Positions 1 to 6,469 of a stretch of 19,966 nucleotides of DNA are shown here, piece after piece. Under the pieces are notes generated by a model. That model was not told where the DNA came from and did no database searches. It worked only from the letters and a program-made list of their open reading frames with translations. The DNA is from BMS3Bbin07 sp036244995 (GTDB lineage Bacteria > Nitrospirota > Thermodesulfovibrionia > Thermodesulfovibrionales > JdFR-85), in NCBI GenBank assembly GCA_036244995.1, contig BTTF01000037.1, forward strand, positions 1-19,966, in the 5' to 3' direction. The position numbers and the translations under genes are program-made. The stretch's first letter is position 1. Each line of letters starts with the position of its first letter.

Positions 1-1
1 T

Positions 2-142
2 GTGGATAAAGAGGTCTTTTTTCTGTTTCAGGCAAAGTGCGATGTGGTCTCCGGTTTTCTTGGTGTTGCTAATGGTTCGATGTTGCTTGTTGAAAACAGG
101 AAACTCTTTAGCCACGAATTTCCGCGAATGGGAACGGATTGA
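2..142 (+). CDS. C-terminal end of an unidentified protein (partial, runs off left edge)
   Basis: An open frame runs from the window edge for 46 codons to a TGA at 140-142. Its first 36 residues or so look like real coding sequence, with sensible codon use and alternating hydrophobic stretches (for example VVSGFLGVANGSMLLVENRK). The last ten residues (SHEFPRMGTD) are read from a repeat-like sequence that starts at about 109, so the gene may have been extended or truncated by a repeat insertion. I do not recognise the family. It could also be a chance open frame, since only 140 bases are visible. Confidence 0.42.
   Translation: MDKEVFFLFQAKCDVVSGFLGVANGSMLLVENRKLFSHEFPRMGTD
109..131 (+). repeat. 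Degenerate copy of the repeat that flanks the GxxExxY gene
   Basis: This stretch begins TAGCCACGAATTT and ends GCGAATGG. It matches 18 of 23 bases with the terminal inverted repeat read on the minus strand at 6467-6445 (TAGCTACGAATTAACAC...). It lies at the 3' end of the partial gene on the left edge, just as the other copy lies at the 3' end of a ketosynthase gene. It is probably a decayed remnant of the same repeat family. Confidence 0.5.
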
Positions 143-163
143 ACAAACATTGATTGTTTGTTC
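141..163. repeat. Perfect 9-bp hairpin
   Basis: GAACAAACA (141-149) and TGTTTGTTC (155-163) are perfect inverted copies separated by TTGAT. The hairpin begins inside the stop codon of the left partial frame. No T-run follows on the plus strand (next bases GGGTATT), so it is not a classical intrinsic terminator, though it could attenuate or stabilise the 3' end of that transcript. Confidence 0.55.
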
Positions 164-180
164 GGGTATTTGCAGATTAT

Positions 181-296
181 AAAACACAGAGGCACGGAGA
201 TTAAGACTAATCCCGGCTTGTGATATGGATTATTAGACTTTAAAAGTGAAATTTTATAAATACTTTTTTCTCTGTGTCTCCGTGTCTCTGTGGTTT
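181..296. repeat. Imperfect inverted repeat of the CACAGAGRCACGGAGA type
   Basis: AAAACACAGAGGCACGGAGA (181-200) pairs with the reverse complement of 277-296 at 18 of 20 positions. The 76-bp spacer is AT-rich and contains no gene. The right arm continues as a low-complexity series of CTCTGTG/CTCCGTG units from about 269. It resembles a decayed miniature repeat element. A weak promoter-like TATAAA lies at 255-260, which could serve the downstream gene, but no convincing -35 box accompanies it. Confidence 0.5.
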
Positions 297-330
297 AATG
301 AAGTCTTTATTTTTAACGCTGAAAGCTTAC

Positions 331-337
331 GGAGGTG
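331..337 (+). promoter_or_regulatory. Ribosome binding site that fixes the tsaC start
   Basis: GGAGGTG ends 6 bases before the ATG at 344. A GTG at 335 is in the same frame but lies inside this Shine-Dalgarno sequence, so the ATG is the better start. Confidence 0.8.
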
Positions 338-343
338 GGCATT

Positions 344-958
344 ATGGAGTATCTGAAACTCTCAAGGGCTAATGAAGTGGAGCTTATTGAAAAGGCCATG
401 GATGTACTGAATAGAGGTGGTGTTGTTGCCTTTCCCACAGAAACCTTTTATGCACTTGGAGCAATGTATGACAAGGAAGAAGCACTTGAGAGATTGTATG
501 AGCTTAAGAGGAGGCCTTTTGAGAAGGCCATTCCTGTAATGATAGGCTCAGCCGAACAAGTTTCTCTGATAGCAACAGATGTCCCTGAAGAGGCGAACAG
601 GCTTATGGAAAAGTACTGGCCTGGACCACTTACCATAGTATTGAAGGCCGGAGAAGGCCTGAGCCGCTATCTTACAGCGGGGACTGATAAGGTTGCAGTG
701 AGGATTCCGGGAGAGTCCTTTGCCCTCGGTCTTGTCAGGAAAGCCGACTTTCCCATAACTGCTACAAGTGCAAACCCTTCGGGTGTGCCTCCAGCCGAGG
801 ATGCCCAGGCTGTATTGAAATATTTTGGTGAGACACTGGACCTTATAATCGATGGGGGACAGACTCCCGGGGGCGCTCCCTCAACTATAATTGAGATAGT
901 TAAGGCTGAGGTGAAGCTGTTAAGGAAGGGCGGAATCAGAAAGATTACGCTGGATTAG
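344..958 (+). CDS. tsaC: L-threonylcarbamoyladenylate synthase (TsaC/YrdC domain protein)
   Basis: The protein has 204 residues, the size of a stand-alone YrdC domain without the extra Sua5 C-terminal domain. The family condenses threonine, bicarbonate and ATP into threonylcarbamoyl-AMP, the donor for t6A37 in ANN-decoding tRNAs, in the cytoplasm. Visible family signatures are PTETFYALG (31-39), the basic KRRPFEK segment (55-61), YWPGPLT (91-97), VAVRIP (117-122), the nucleotide-binding TSANPSG (141-147) and PSTII (179-183). The start is the ATG at 344, six bases after GGAGGTG. The stop TAG overlaps the stop of the convergent histidine kinase gene, with no room for a terminator between them. 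A YciO-type paralogue cannot be fully excluded, but the KRRPFEK and SANPSG motifs favour TsaC. Confidence 0.9.
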   Translation: MEYLKLSRANEVELIEKAMDVLNRGGVVAFPTETFYALGAMYDKEEALERLYELKRRPFEKAIPVMIGSAEQVSLIATDVPEEANRLMEKYWPGPLTIVLKAGEGLSRYLTAGTDKVAVRIPGESFALGLVRKADFPITATSANPSGVPPAEDAQAVLKYFGETLDLIIDGGQTPGGAPSTIIEIVKAEVKLLRKGGIRKITLD

Positions 959-3096
959 AAATTCCTCGTTCCACGATCAAGGACATCTCTTATCACAGAG
1001 AGCAGTTTTGAGCTCTGAAAGGGTTTTTTCAGGAATCCGTCTATCCAGACATTGCCGACGTCTTCACTAAAACCGGTTGTTGCAATTATCTTTGTGTCAG
1101 GCTTTAATTTTCTCAGTTGTTCTATCAACTGAGCGCCATCCATTGAGGGCATGACAATGTCAGTTATCACAAGGTCTATTTTATTTCTGTTTGCTCTGAA
1201 AAACTCAAGACCATGCAAAGGATTATCATATATTATTACATTAAATCCATTATGAGAGAGTGCTTCTTTAATCAGTTGAAGTATCGGAATCTCGTCATCA
1301 ATGACGAGTATTGTCTCAATGCCTAAGACCTTTTTTATTCCTTTAGCGCTGTCTCTGAAAAACTGTCTTTTAGATGCTGGCAAATATATGTTAAATTTCG
1401 TTTCATGTCCCACCTTGCTTTCAACAGTAATGTAGCCGCCATGCTCTTTAATAATTCCATATACCATGGCAAGACCGAGCCCTGTACCCTTGCCCTTCTC
1501 TTTTGTGGTATAAAATGGTTCAAAAATGTGAGGTAAATCTCTCTCTGATATCCCGGATCCTGTATCTGTAACCATTATATGAATATACTCTCCACTCTTG
1601 ATAGTTGCAGGAATGTCGAGACTGCTATGTTTAATCTCCACGAGTTTTGTAGTTATGGTTATTGTCCCTCCGTCAGGCAATGCATCCTTTGCATTGATTA
1701 TCAGGTTCATCAGGACCTGTTCTATCTGGCTCACATCGCCTTCAACAGGAGGAATGGAGTTATCCAGTTCTTTTCTGAGCTCAATGTCTCTGGGCAGGAG
1801 TCTTGAAACCATGCTCATGGTATCTTCGATAACAGAATTTATTCTGAAGGGGACAGATTCAACAGTGCCTCTGTGGGCAAAGCTGAGTAATTTGGACACC
1901 ATTTGCGAGGCCTGTCTTGCAGATGTTTCAATAACCCTTACCTTGTTGGCTATATCCGGGGAAAGTGTATCCTTCAGGAGAATCAGGTCGGCGTAGCCGA
2001 GGATTGCGGTTAATATGTTGTTGAAATCATGAGCTATCCCTCCTGCAAGGGTTCCTATGGATTCCATTTTCTGGGAATGCAGGAGCTGTGCCTGGAGCCG
2101 TTTCTTTTCAGTAAGATCACGGTGAAACGATTGTATGAGTAATCTGCCGTCTATCTGTATTGCCTTTGCGCTTATCTCAATGGATACCTTGTTTTCATCC
2201 TTTCCGTAATGTTCGGTCTCAAACAGCAGCGGCTCACCACTCAGCAGCCGTTCCATCCGTTCCTTCCACAGGAGTTTGTTTTTGTCTGTTTCAGGACCCA
2301 GTTGTTGTATGTCTGTGCCTATAAGCTCTTTTTTATCACATTCATAGATTTCACTTGCCCGTTGATTTGCATCCACGATTATTCCGTTGTCATCCATAAT
2401 CAGTATACCGTCATTGGCGTTTTCAAAGAGGGTTTTGAGCATGGCCTCCGACTTCCTGAGGTCCTTGGTCCGTTCCTGGACTATTTCCTCAAGGTGCTGG
2501 GAATAGTCCTTGAGTTTGTTTTTTTCTTTGTCAAGGTCGTATTGAAGGCTGAGTTCATTTATGAGACTTTTTTGATGTAAATATCTCCAGATGACGGCAA
2601 TAACAAAAAATGATATCAAAAAAGAATTGGAAGAAAAAAATAACCTGAAGTCCTCTATTTTGTCGAAAAGCAAAATCGGGACTAAGTATATGAAGTATAC
2701 AAGAGCTATTCCTAATAGAGAAAAAGATAGATTGAGTGGAATCAAACCGAATATACAAACTACTAAAATAATCATTCCAGCATAATATGGTGATCTGTGG
2801 CCTCCAAAGTCAAGTATCATGAATTCTATCATGGTTGCAGAGACTATAATAGTAAGTATAATAATTGCGAAGCGATAGTATCGATTTACCACCTTAATAT
2901 TTAAGAAAAAAAAGATTAAAAGTAAAAGGGAAGCCGTTACTCTATAGAACATGAATTTTTCAAAATTTTCTGGAGTGCTGACATAGTCCATGATGCCCAA
3001 TATGAGGAAAAGACAAGAACCTAAAATTAAAGTAGTGCTTAGCCAAAACTTGGTTAGTTGGTCGAGTTTCCTATTTATGTATAAACTTTTTTCCAT
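955..3096 (-). CDS. Membrane-bound hybrid histidine kinase (6TM-PAS-HisKA-HATPase-REC)
   Basis: The 713-residue protein starts with about six hydrophobic segments (roughly 18-38, 52-70, 74-95, 105-123, 124-145, 154-172). A charged coiled coil follows (175-220), then a PAS domain (about 221-330), and HisKA with the phospho-accepting His356 in GTLAGGIAHDFNN. The ATPase domain shows the N box (NLIINAKDA, 464-472), G1 DTGSG (511-515), FEPFYTTK (525-532) and GKGTGLGL (535-542). A C-terminal receiver (about 595-708) has acidic residues 600-602, Asp646 (VITDIVMP) and Lys691. All catalytic positions are intact. The gene starts one base after the stop of the FAD oxidoreductase gene, so it is the last gene of the lipid operon and probably translationally coupled to it. 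The 6TM input region could bind a hydrophobic ligand or report membrane state. No separate DNA-binding response regulator is present, so the output is unknown. Domain calls are firm; a link to the operon product is inferred from position. Confidence 0.93.
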   Translation of the reverse strand: MEKSLYINRKLDQLTKFWLSTTLILGSCLFLILGIMDYVSTPENFEKFMFYRVTASLLLLIFFFLNIKVVNRYYRFAIIILTIIVSATMIEFMILDFGGHRSPYYAGMIILVVCIFGLIPLNLSFSLLGIALVYFIYLVPILLFDKIEDFRLFFSSNSFLISFFVIAVIWRYLHQKSLINELSLQYDLDKEKNKLKDYSQHLEEIVQERTKDLRKSEAMLKTLFENANDGILIMDDNGIIVDANQRASEIYECDKKELIGTDIQQLGPETDKNKLLWKERMERLLSGEPLLFETEHYGKDENKVSIEISAKAIQIDGRLLIQSFHRDLTEKKRLQAQLLHSQKMESIGTLAGGIAHDFNNILTAILGYADLILLKDTLSPDIANKVRVIETSARQASQMVSKLLSFAHRGTVESVPFRINSVIEDTMSMVSRLLPRDIELRKELDNSIPPVEGDVSQIEQVLMNLIINAKDALPDGGTITITTKLVEIKHSSLDIPATIKSGEYIHIMVTDTGSGISERDLPHIFEPFYTTKEKGKGTGLGLAMVYGIIKEHGGYITVESKVGHETKFNIYLPASKRQFFRDSAKGIKKVLGIETILVIDDEIPILQLIKEALSHNGFNVIIYDNPLHGLEFFRANRNKIDLVITDIVMPSMDGAQLIEQLRKLKPDTKIIATTGFSEDVGNVWIDGFLKKPFQSSKLLSVIRDVLDRGTRNF

Positions 3097-3097
3097 T

Positions 3098-4510
3098 TTA
3101 AACTTTGTGTTTTTCTTTTCTTAGAATTAGTTTTGCAGTCTCACGTCCAATATATGCAACTCCAGATACTCCTTGGGTTTGAGCAACCCAGTGACCGGAT
3201 AAATATAAACCATTTATTGAAGTGGTCTGCCGCAACTCAGGAGAGAACATTTGTGATGGCATGCTCGCCCAGCCATAAGCAGCTCCTTGATAATTCATGG
3301 TGTACCTGTACATTGTATCAGGTGTAGCTATTTCTTTTAAAACTATATGTTGAGATATTTGAGGGATAATTTGTTCAATCCTTTTTACTAAGTACTCTGA
3401 CAAAATATATTTATTATTAATCCAATATTTTTTATTTTTAAATGGAGCGTTTACAAATGCCTGAACACTGTTTCTGTTGGGTGATACACGTACCATATAC
3501 CCTGTTGAATTGTTTGTACTGCCATTTTGTAAGGCGAGATACAAATCTTCTATTTTATGGTGGGGCATTCCCCAGATATTTACGCCTGGGTTGGGCAGAT
3601 TATAATTTTTATCTATTCCTAAGTAAACAACAAAGACTGATAAAGAAGGAATGAGTCTGTCAAGCTTGCTTAGAAAGTCACCGTTAGCTACCTGTTGTTC
3701 TAATAGTTTTAAAAAGGTTTGTCTTGCATCGCAATTAGAAATTACATATTTTGACGAAATGAAGCCATCTTTTTCTAAGAAGACTCCTTTAACTTCGTTG
3801 CTTTCTACCTTGATTTTCCGGACAGGATTGGATAGTCGTAATTCACCTCCGAGTTCCTTTAGCCTGAGTGAGAATATGTCAGGTAGAACTTGCATCCCAC
3901 CTTTGGGATAGTACCCACCATCAAGAAGAAATTCAGTATAAATTTTTGTGCCGGTAAAGGCTGAAATTAACGATGGAGGCAATCCACCATTCCCTAAAAT
4001 AGGAAGTGATAGCATTGATTTAAGCTTGTTGTCGGTAAGATGTTGACTTAGTAAGTCGTTAAAAGTCATATTCCTTAAAGCTGCGAAATCGAAGGGTTTA
4101 GAATCGGATAGAAAAGAGATGAAACTTTTAATGCCTTTTGCTTCATGGGGGAATATCTCTATGAGTCCTTCTATCGTTCTGTTTATGTCTGCCCAAAGAG
4201 TTATTTTGTAATCAGGCGAGATAATAATGTCTGAAGGGTCATGTCGGTCTATTTTTATTCGCTTATCCAGATCTAATGCTTTTAAAATACGTCTCATATT
4301 GCCGCCTTCTCTGTAACTGCCAAAAGAATGGGCTGCGGCATCGAAAGTAAATCCTTTTCTCTTGAAAGAGGTACAATATCCCCCGGGTTTATGATGCTGT
4401 TCTGCAATCAGCACTTTCATTCCAGCCTTTGCCAGATAGCAACCACAGACAAGACCACCTATTCCCGCACCTATAATTATTACATCGTAATGATTAATCT
4501 TTCCGTTCAT
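3098..4510 (-). CDS. CrtI/CrtISO-like FAD-dependent oxidoreductase (phytoene desaturase family)
   Basis: The 470-residue flavoprotein opens with a Rossmann dinucleotide-binding motif, IIIGAGIGGL (11-20), followed at the end of the fold by the family-typical EQHHKPGGYCTSF (37-49). A substrate-side GGYYPKGGMQVLPD segment lies at 198-211. The C-terminal FAD motif is NGLYLSGHW...GVSGV (433-451). This layout is that of phytoene desaturases, carotenoid isomerases and related polyene oxidoreductases, which remove or isomerise hydrogens along lipid chains. No other carotenoid gene is visible; the neighbours are an acyl carrier protein (4-bp ATGA overlap) and two ketosynthases. The likely substrate is therefore an acyl or polyene chain made by the operon, but this is inference. 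The DNA is clearly more AT-rich than the ketosynthase genes upstream, which may point to a separate origin. Confidence 0.9.
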   Translation of the reverse strand: MNGKINHYDVIIIGAGIGGLVCGCYLAKAGMKVLIAEQHHKPGGYCTSFKRKGFTFDAAAHSFGSYREGGNMRRILKALDLDKRIKIDRHDPSDIIISPDYKITLWADINRTIEGLIEIFPHEAKGIKSFISFLSDSKPFDFAALRNMTFNDLLSQHLTDNKLKSMLSLPILGNGGLPPSLISAFTGTKIYTEFLLDGGYYPKGGMQVLPDIFSLRLKELGGELRLSNPVRKIKVESNEVKGVFLEKDGFISSKYVISNCDARQTFLKLLEQQVANGDFLSKLDRLIPSLSVFVVYLGIDKNYNLPNPGVNIWGMPHHKIEDLYLALQNGSTNNSTGYMVRVSPNRNSVQAFVNAPFKNKKYWINNKYILSEYLVKRIEQIIPQISQHIVLKEIATPDTMYRYTMNYQGAAYGWASMPSQMFSPELRQTTSINGLYLSGHWVAQTQGVSGVAYIGRETAKLILRKEKHKV

Positions 4511-4764
4511 GTCTGATTGCCCTGTGAAAGTAGCCTTTTAGTTAAATCTAATATCTGTCCTACTGTGTTGATTTCAGGTATGTCAGAATCTCTAATGGAT
4601 ATTTTGTACTTTTTTTCAAGAGCAACAGTAAGCTCGATTGCCTTGATTGAGTCAACTTCCAGATCATCAGGTAAGTTTGTCTCAGGGGTTATTTCTTCCT
4701 TTTCAAAGCCTGAAATATCCGAGATTATTGATATGATTTCACTTTCAATGTTTTCAGCCGACAT
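4507..4764 (-). CDS. Acyl carrier protein
   Basis: The 85-residue acidic helical protein carries the phosphopantetheine attachment motif as EVDSIKAIEL, with Ser39 as the modified residue. Surrounding sequence (SGFEKEEITPETNLPDDL before it, INTVGQILDLT after it) fits a full four-helix ACP. The DSI motif, rather than the DSLD of housekeeping AcpP, suggests a specialised carrier. A strong Shine-Dalgarno (AAGGAGGT, 4771-4778) overlaps the stop codon of the upstream ketosynthase gene. The stop TGA overlaps the start ATG of the oxidoreductase gene as ATGA. It should hold the growing acyl chain for the adjacent ketosynthase. Identity as an ACP is near certain; the dedicated role is inferred from the operon. 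Confidence 0.94.
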   Translation of the reverse strand: MSAENIESEIISIISDISGFEKEEITPETNLPDDLEVDSIKAIELTVALEKKYKISIRDSDIPEINTVGQILDLTKRLLSQGNQT

Positions 4765-4776
4765 ATAGGTACCTCC

Positions 4777-5985
4777 TTATTTAATGAATTTTTTCAAGAC
4801 CACAGAGGCGTTATTGCCTCCAAAGGCATAGGAATTATTCAAGGCGATATTAACGGTTTTTTCCCGTGACTGGTTTGGCACGCAATCGATATCACATTCC
4901 GGGTCGGATGTTACAAAATTGATAGTTGGTGGTATCAGGTCGTTTTTTACAGCTAAGGCACAAGTGATGGCCTCAAGTGCAGAGGCTGCTCCCATTGTAT
5001 GGCCCAGCATGGATTTAATGGAGCTTACCGGGATTTTCTTATAAAGAGGGCCGAAGACTTCTTTAATTGCTGCGCTCTCATTCTTGTCATTTGCCAGTGT
5101 GCCTGTTCCATGGGCGCTTATGTAGTCCACATCTTCAGCTGTGATATCTGCTTCAGTCAATGCCTTTTTCATACAATCCGCAATGCCAGCTACAGATGGA
5201 GTTGTCATGTGACTGGCGTCGCAACTGAGGCCGTATCCAATTATTTCAGCATAAATCCTGGCATCTCTCTTTAAGGCATTCTCCAGTGGTTCCAATACGA
5301 GGATTCCTGCGCCTTCTGCCAGCATCATGCCTTTCCTGTTTTTATCAAAGGGCTGACACTTTTCAGGCGCAACTGCCTTGAACTGGTTGAATCCGGTGTA
5401 TTCAAGCCTGGACATTGGATCAGATGCACCCGCAAATACGATATCAGCCCTTTTCAACCTGAGCATGTCATAGCCGTAGGCTATTGCATAATTGCCGGCA
5501 GCACAGGCAGTGGAAAACATTAAGTTGGGGCCACTGAATCTGAATTCTTTTGATATCATTGATGATGCAGCATGTGTTGGCATTTGGTAGAATAATTCCC
5601 TGCCAGGTGCCTTATTAGCAAGGATTTGATTGTTGATTTTCTCGATTGTAGTAATAGTCCCCAATGTTGTACCGTGAGAAACACCGGCCCTGAGGCCGTC
5701 CAGTTCTTTAGATGTTAACACCGTATCTTCTATTGCAAGTTTTGTTGCAGCCAGCGCCATTTGTGTGGCTCGGTTCATGAACTTCAGCCGTTCCTCTGAA
5801 ATAAACTCTTCGGGGTTAAATTGTTTGACCTCACCTCCCATATGTGTAAAATGGTTGGATGTGTCAAAAGACGATACAGGACTTATGCCGGATTTACCTT
5901 TCAGGAGGCTGTCCCAGAACGCATCCTTCCCGATTCCGATGGAGGATATAACGCCAATGCCTGTTATGACTACCCTGTTTTTCAT
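4777..5985 (-). CDS. Beta-ketoacyl-ACP synthase, FabF type, catalytically complete
   Basis: The 402-residue thiolase-fold enzyme is the normal length for FabF. It keeps the full Cys-His-His set: Cys161 in FSTACAAG, His292 in SAHGTGT and His329 in SMLGHTMGA, with Lys324 just before. It should catalyse decarboxylative Claisen condensation of malonyl-ACP with an acyl-enzyme, extending a fatty-acid or polyketide chain in the cytosol. It lies 12 bp upstream of the ACP gene and downstream of a second, inactive ketosynthase, an arrangement typical of KS/CLF heterodimers in aryl-polyene, ladderane-type and type II polyketide loci. The start ATG (5985) has no visible Shine-Dalgarno; the bases before it belong to the end of an inserted element. 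Housekeeping FabF is an alternative, but the pairing with a dead paralogue argues for a special pathway. Confidence 0.94.
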   Translation of the reverse strand: MKNRVVITGIGVISSIGIGKDAFWDSLLKGKSGISPVSSFDTSNHFTHMGGEVKQFNPEEFISEERLKFMNRATQMALAATKLAIEDTVLTSKELDGLRAGVSHGTTLGTITTIEKINNQILANKAPGRELFYQMPTHAASSMISKEFRFSGPNLMFSTACAAGNYAIAYGYDMLRLKRADIVFAGASDPMSRLEYTGFNQFKAVAPEKCQPFDKNRKGMMLAEGAGILVLEPLENALKRDARIYAEIIGYGLSCDASHMTTPSVAGIADCMKKALTEADITAEDVDYISAHGTGTLANDKNESAAIKEVFGPLYKKIPVSSIKSMLGHTMGAASALEAITCALAVKNDLIPPTINFVTSDPECDIDCVPNQSREKTVNIALNNSYAFGGNNASVVLKKFIK

Positions 5986-5990
5986 ATGTT

Positions 5991-6045
5991 TAAGCTACAA
6001 ATTAACACGAATGTACACGAAAGAAAAATTCTGTAAAGATTTATT
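5991..6045. repeat. Inverted repeat arm, downstream side of the GxxExxY insertion
   Basis: On the plus strand this reads TAAGCTACAAATTAACACGA, then ATGTACACGAAAGAAAAATT and CTGTAAAGATTTAT. The other arm, read on the minus strand from 6469, has the same order of blocks (TTAGCTACGAATTAACAC..., ...CAGAAAATTCTTTACAAAGACTTAT). The two arms therefore form imperfect terminal inverted repeats of about 50 bp around the GxxExxY gene. The arm ends five bases before the FabF-type start codon. Confidence 0.75.
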
Positions 6046-6058
6046 TTTTAGAGAATAC

Positions 6059-6448
6059 TTATTTTATTTGAATAAATCTTTCGTATTCGAGCTTCTCTTT
6101 CCCAAAGTTTAACAGAATTGCTAACTGAAGACCGGTTGCTTTCAAGTAGTTAAGGACTTGAGCTCTATGAGCTCCTGAAATCTTTTCTGCTGTTTTAAGT
6201 TCTATAATAATTTTATCTTCAACTAAAATATCGGCATAATAGTCTCCTACTACTTCTCTGTTGAAATAAACAGTTATTGGTGCTTGCTGTTTTGCCTTTA
6301 TCTCTTTTCTCCGGAATTGCACCATCAGGGCGTTTTCGTATACTTTTTCTAAAAAGCCATAACCGAGTTTATTATGTACTTGCATGGCCAGTCCAACTAT
6401 TGCATACGATAAGTCTTTGTAAAGAATTTTCTGTCCATTTGTGTCCAT
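6059..6448 (-). CDS. GxxExxY family protein (PD-(D/E)XK nuclease-like)
   Basis: The 129-residue protein carries the motif that names the family, GFLEKVY (31-37), within VHNKLGYGFLEKVYENAL. A PD-(D/E)XK-like core follows, with YADILVEDKIIIELK giving Asp73 and Glu83-x-Lys85. The family is widespread and nuclease-like, but its biological role is not established. I chose the ATG at 6448 because the protein then starts MDTNGQKILYKDLSY, the form I associate with this family. An in-frame ATG at 6502 would add 18 residues and overlap the ketosynthase gene. The coding region starts inside one inverted-repeat arm and ends just before the other, so gene and repeats form one unit inserted between two ketosynthase genes. 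It has no evident role in the lipid pathway and is most likely a selfish or accessory cassette. Confidence 0.9.
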   Translation of the reverse strand: MDTNGQKILYKDLSYAIVGLAMQVHNKLGYGFLEKVYENALMVQFRRKEIKAKQQAPITVYFNREVVGDYYADILVEDKIIIELKTAEKISGAHRAQVLNYLKATGLQLAILLNFGKEKLEYERFIQIK

Positions 6449-6469
6449 TTGTGTTAATTCGTAGCTAAG
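6408..6469. repeat. Inverted repeat arm, upstream side of the GxxExxY insertion
   Basis: Read on the minus strand, this begins TTAGCTACGAATTAACACAA and contains two direct 10-base units (TGTCCATTTG on the plus strand, 6432-6441 and 6442-6451) plus a third diverged one. It supplies both the TAG stop (6467-6465) of the chain-length-factor-like gene and the first codons of the GxxExxY gene. It pairs as an inverted repeat with 5991-6045; the core TAGCTACRAATTAACACRAA differs at only two positions. Confidence 0.75.

Noticed and set aside
269..296. Short repeated CTCTGTG/CTCCGTG units, checked as a possible CRISPR or microsatellite
   Set aside because: Units are imperfect, have no spacers of constant length and no cas genes are present; a decayed inverted repeat explains them better.
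1598..1996. 132-codon plus-strand open frame inside the kinase gene
   Set aside because: It lies antisense to the HisKA/HATPase domains, whose motifs are complete; it has no domain or start signal of its own.
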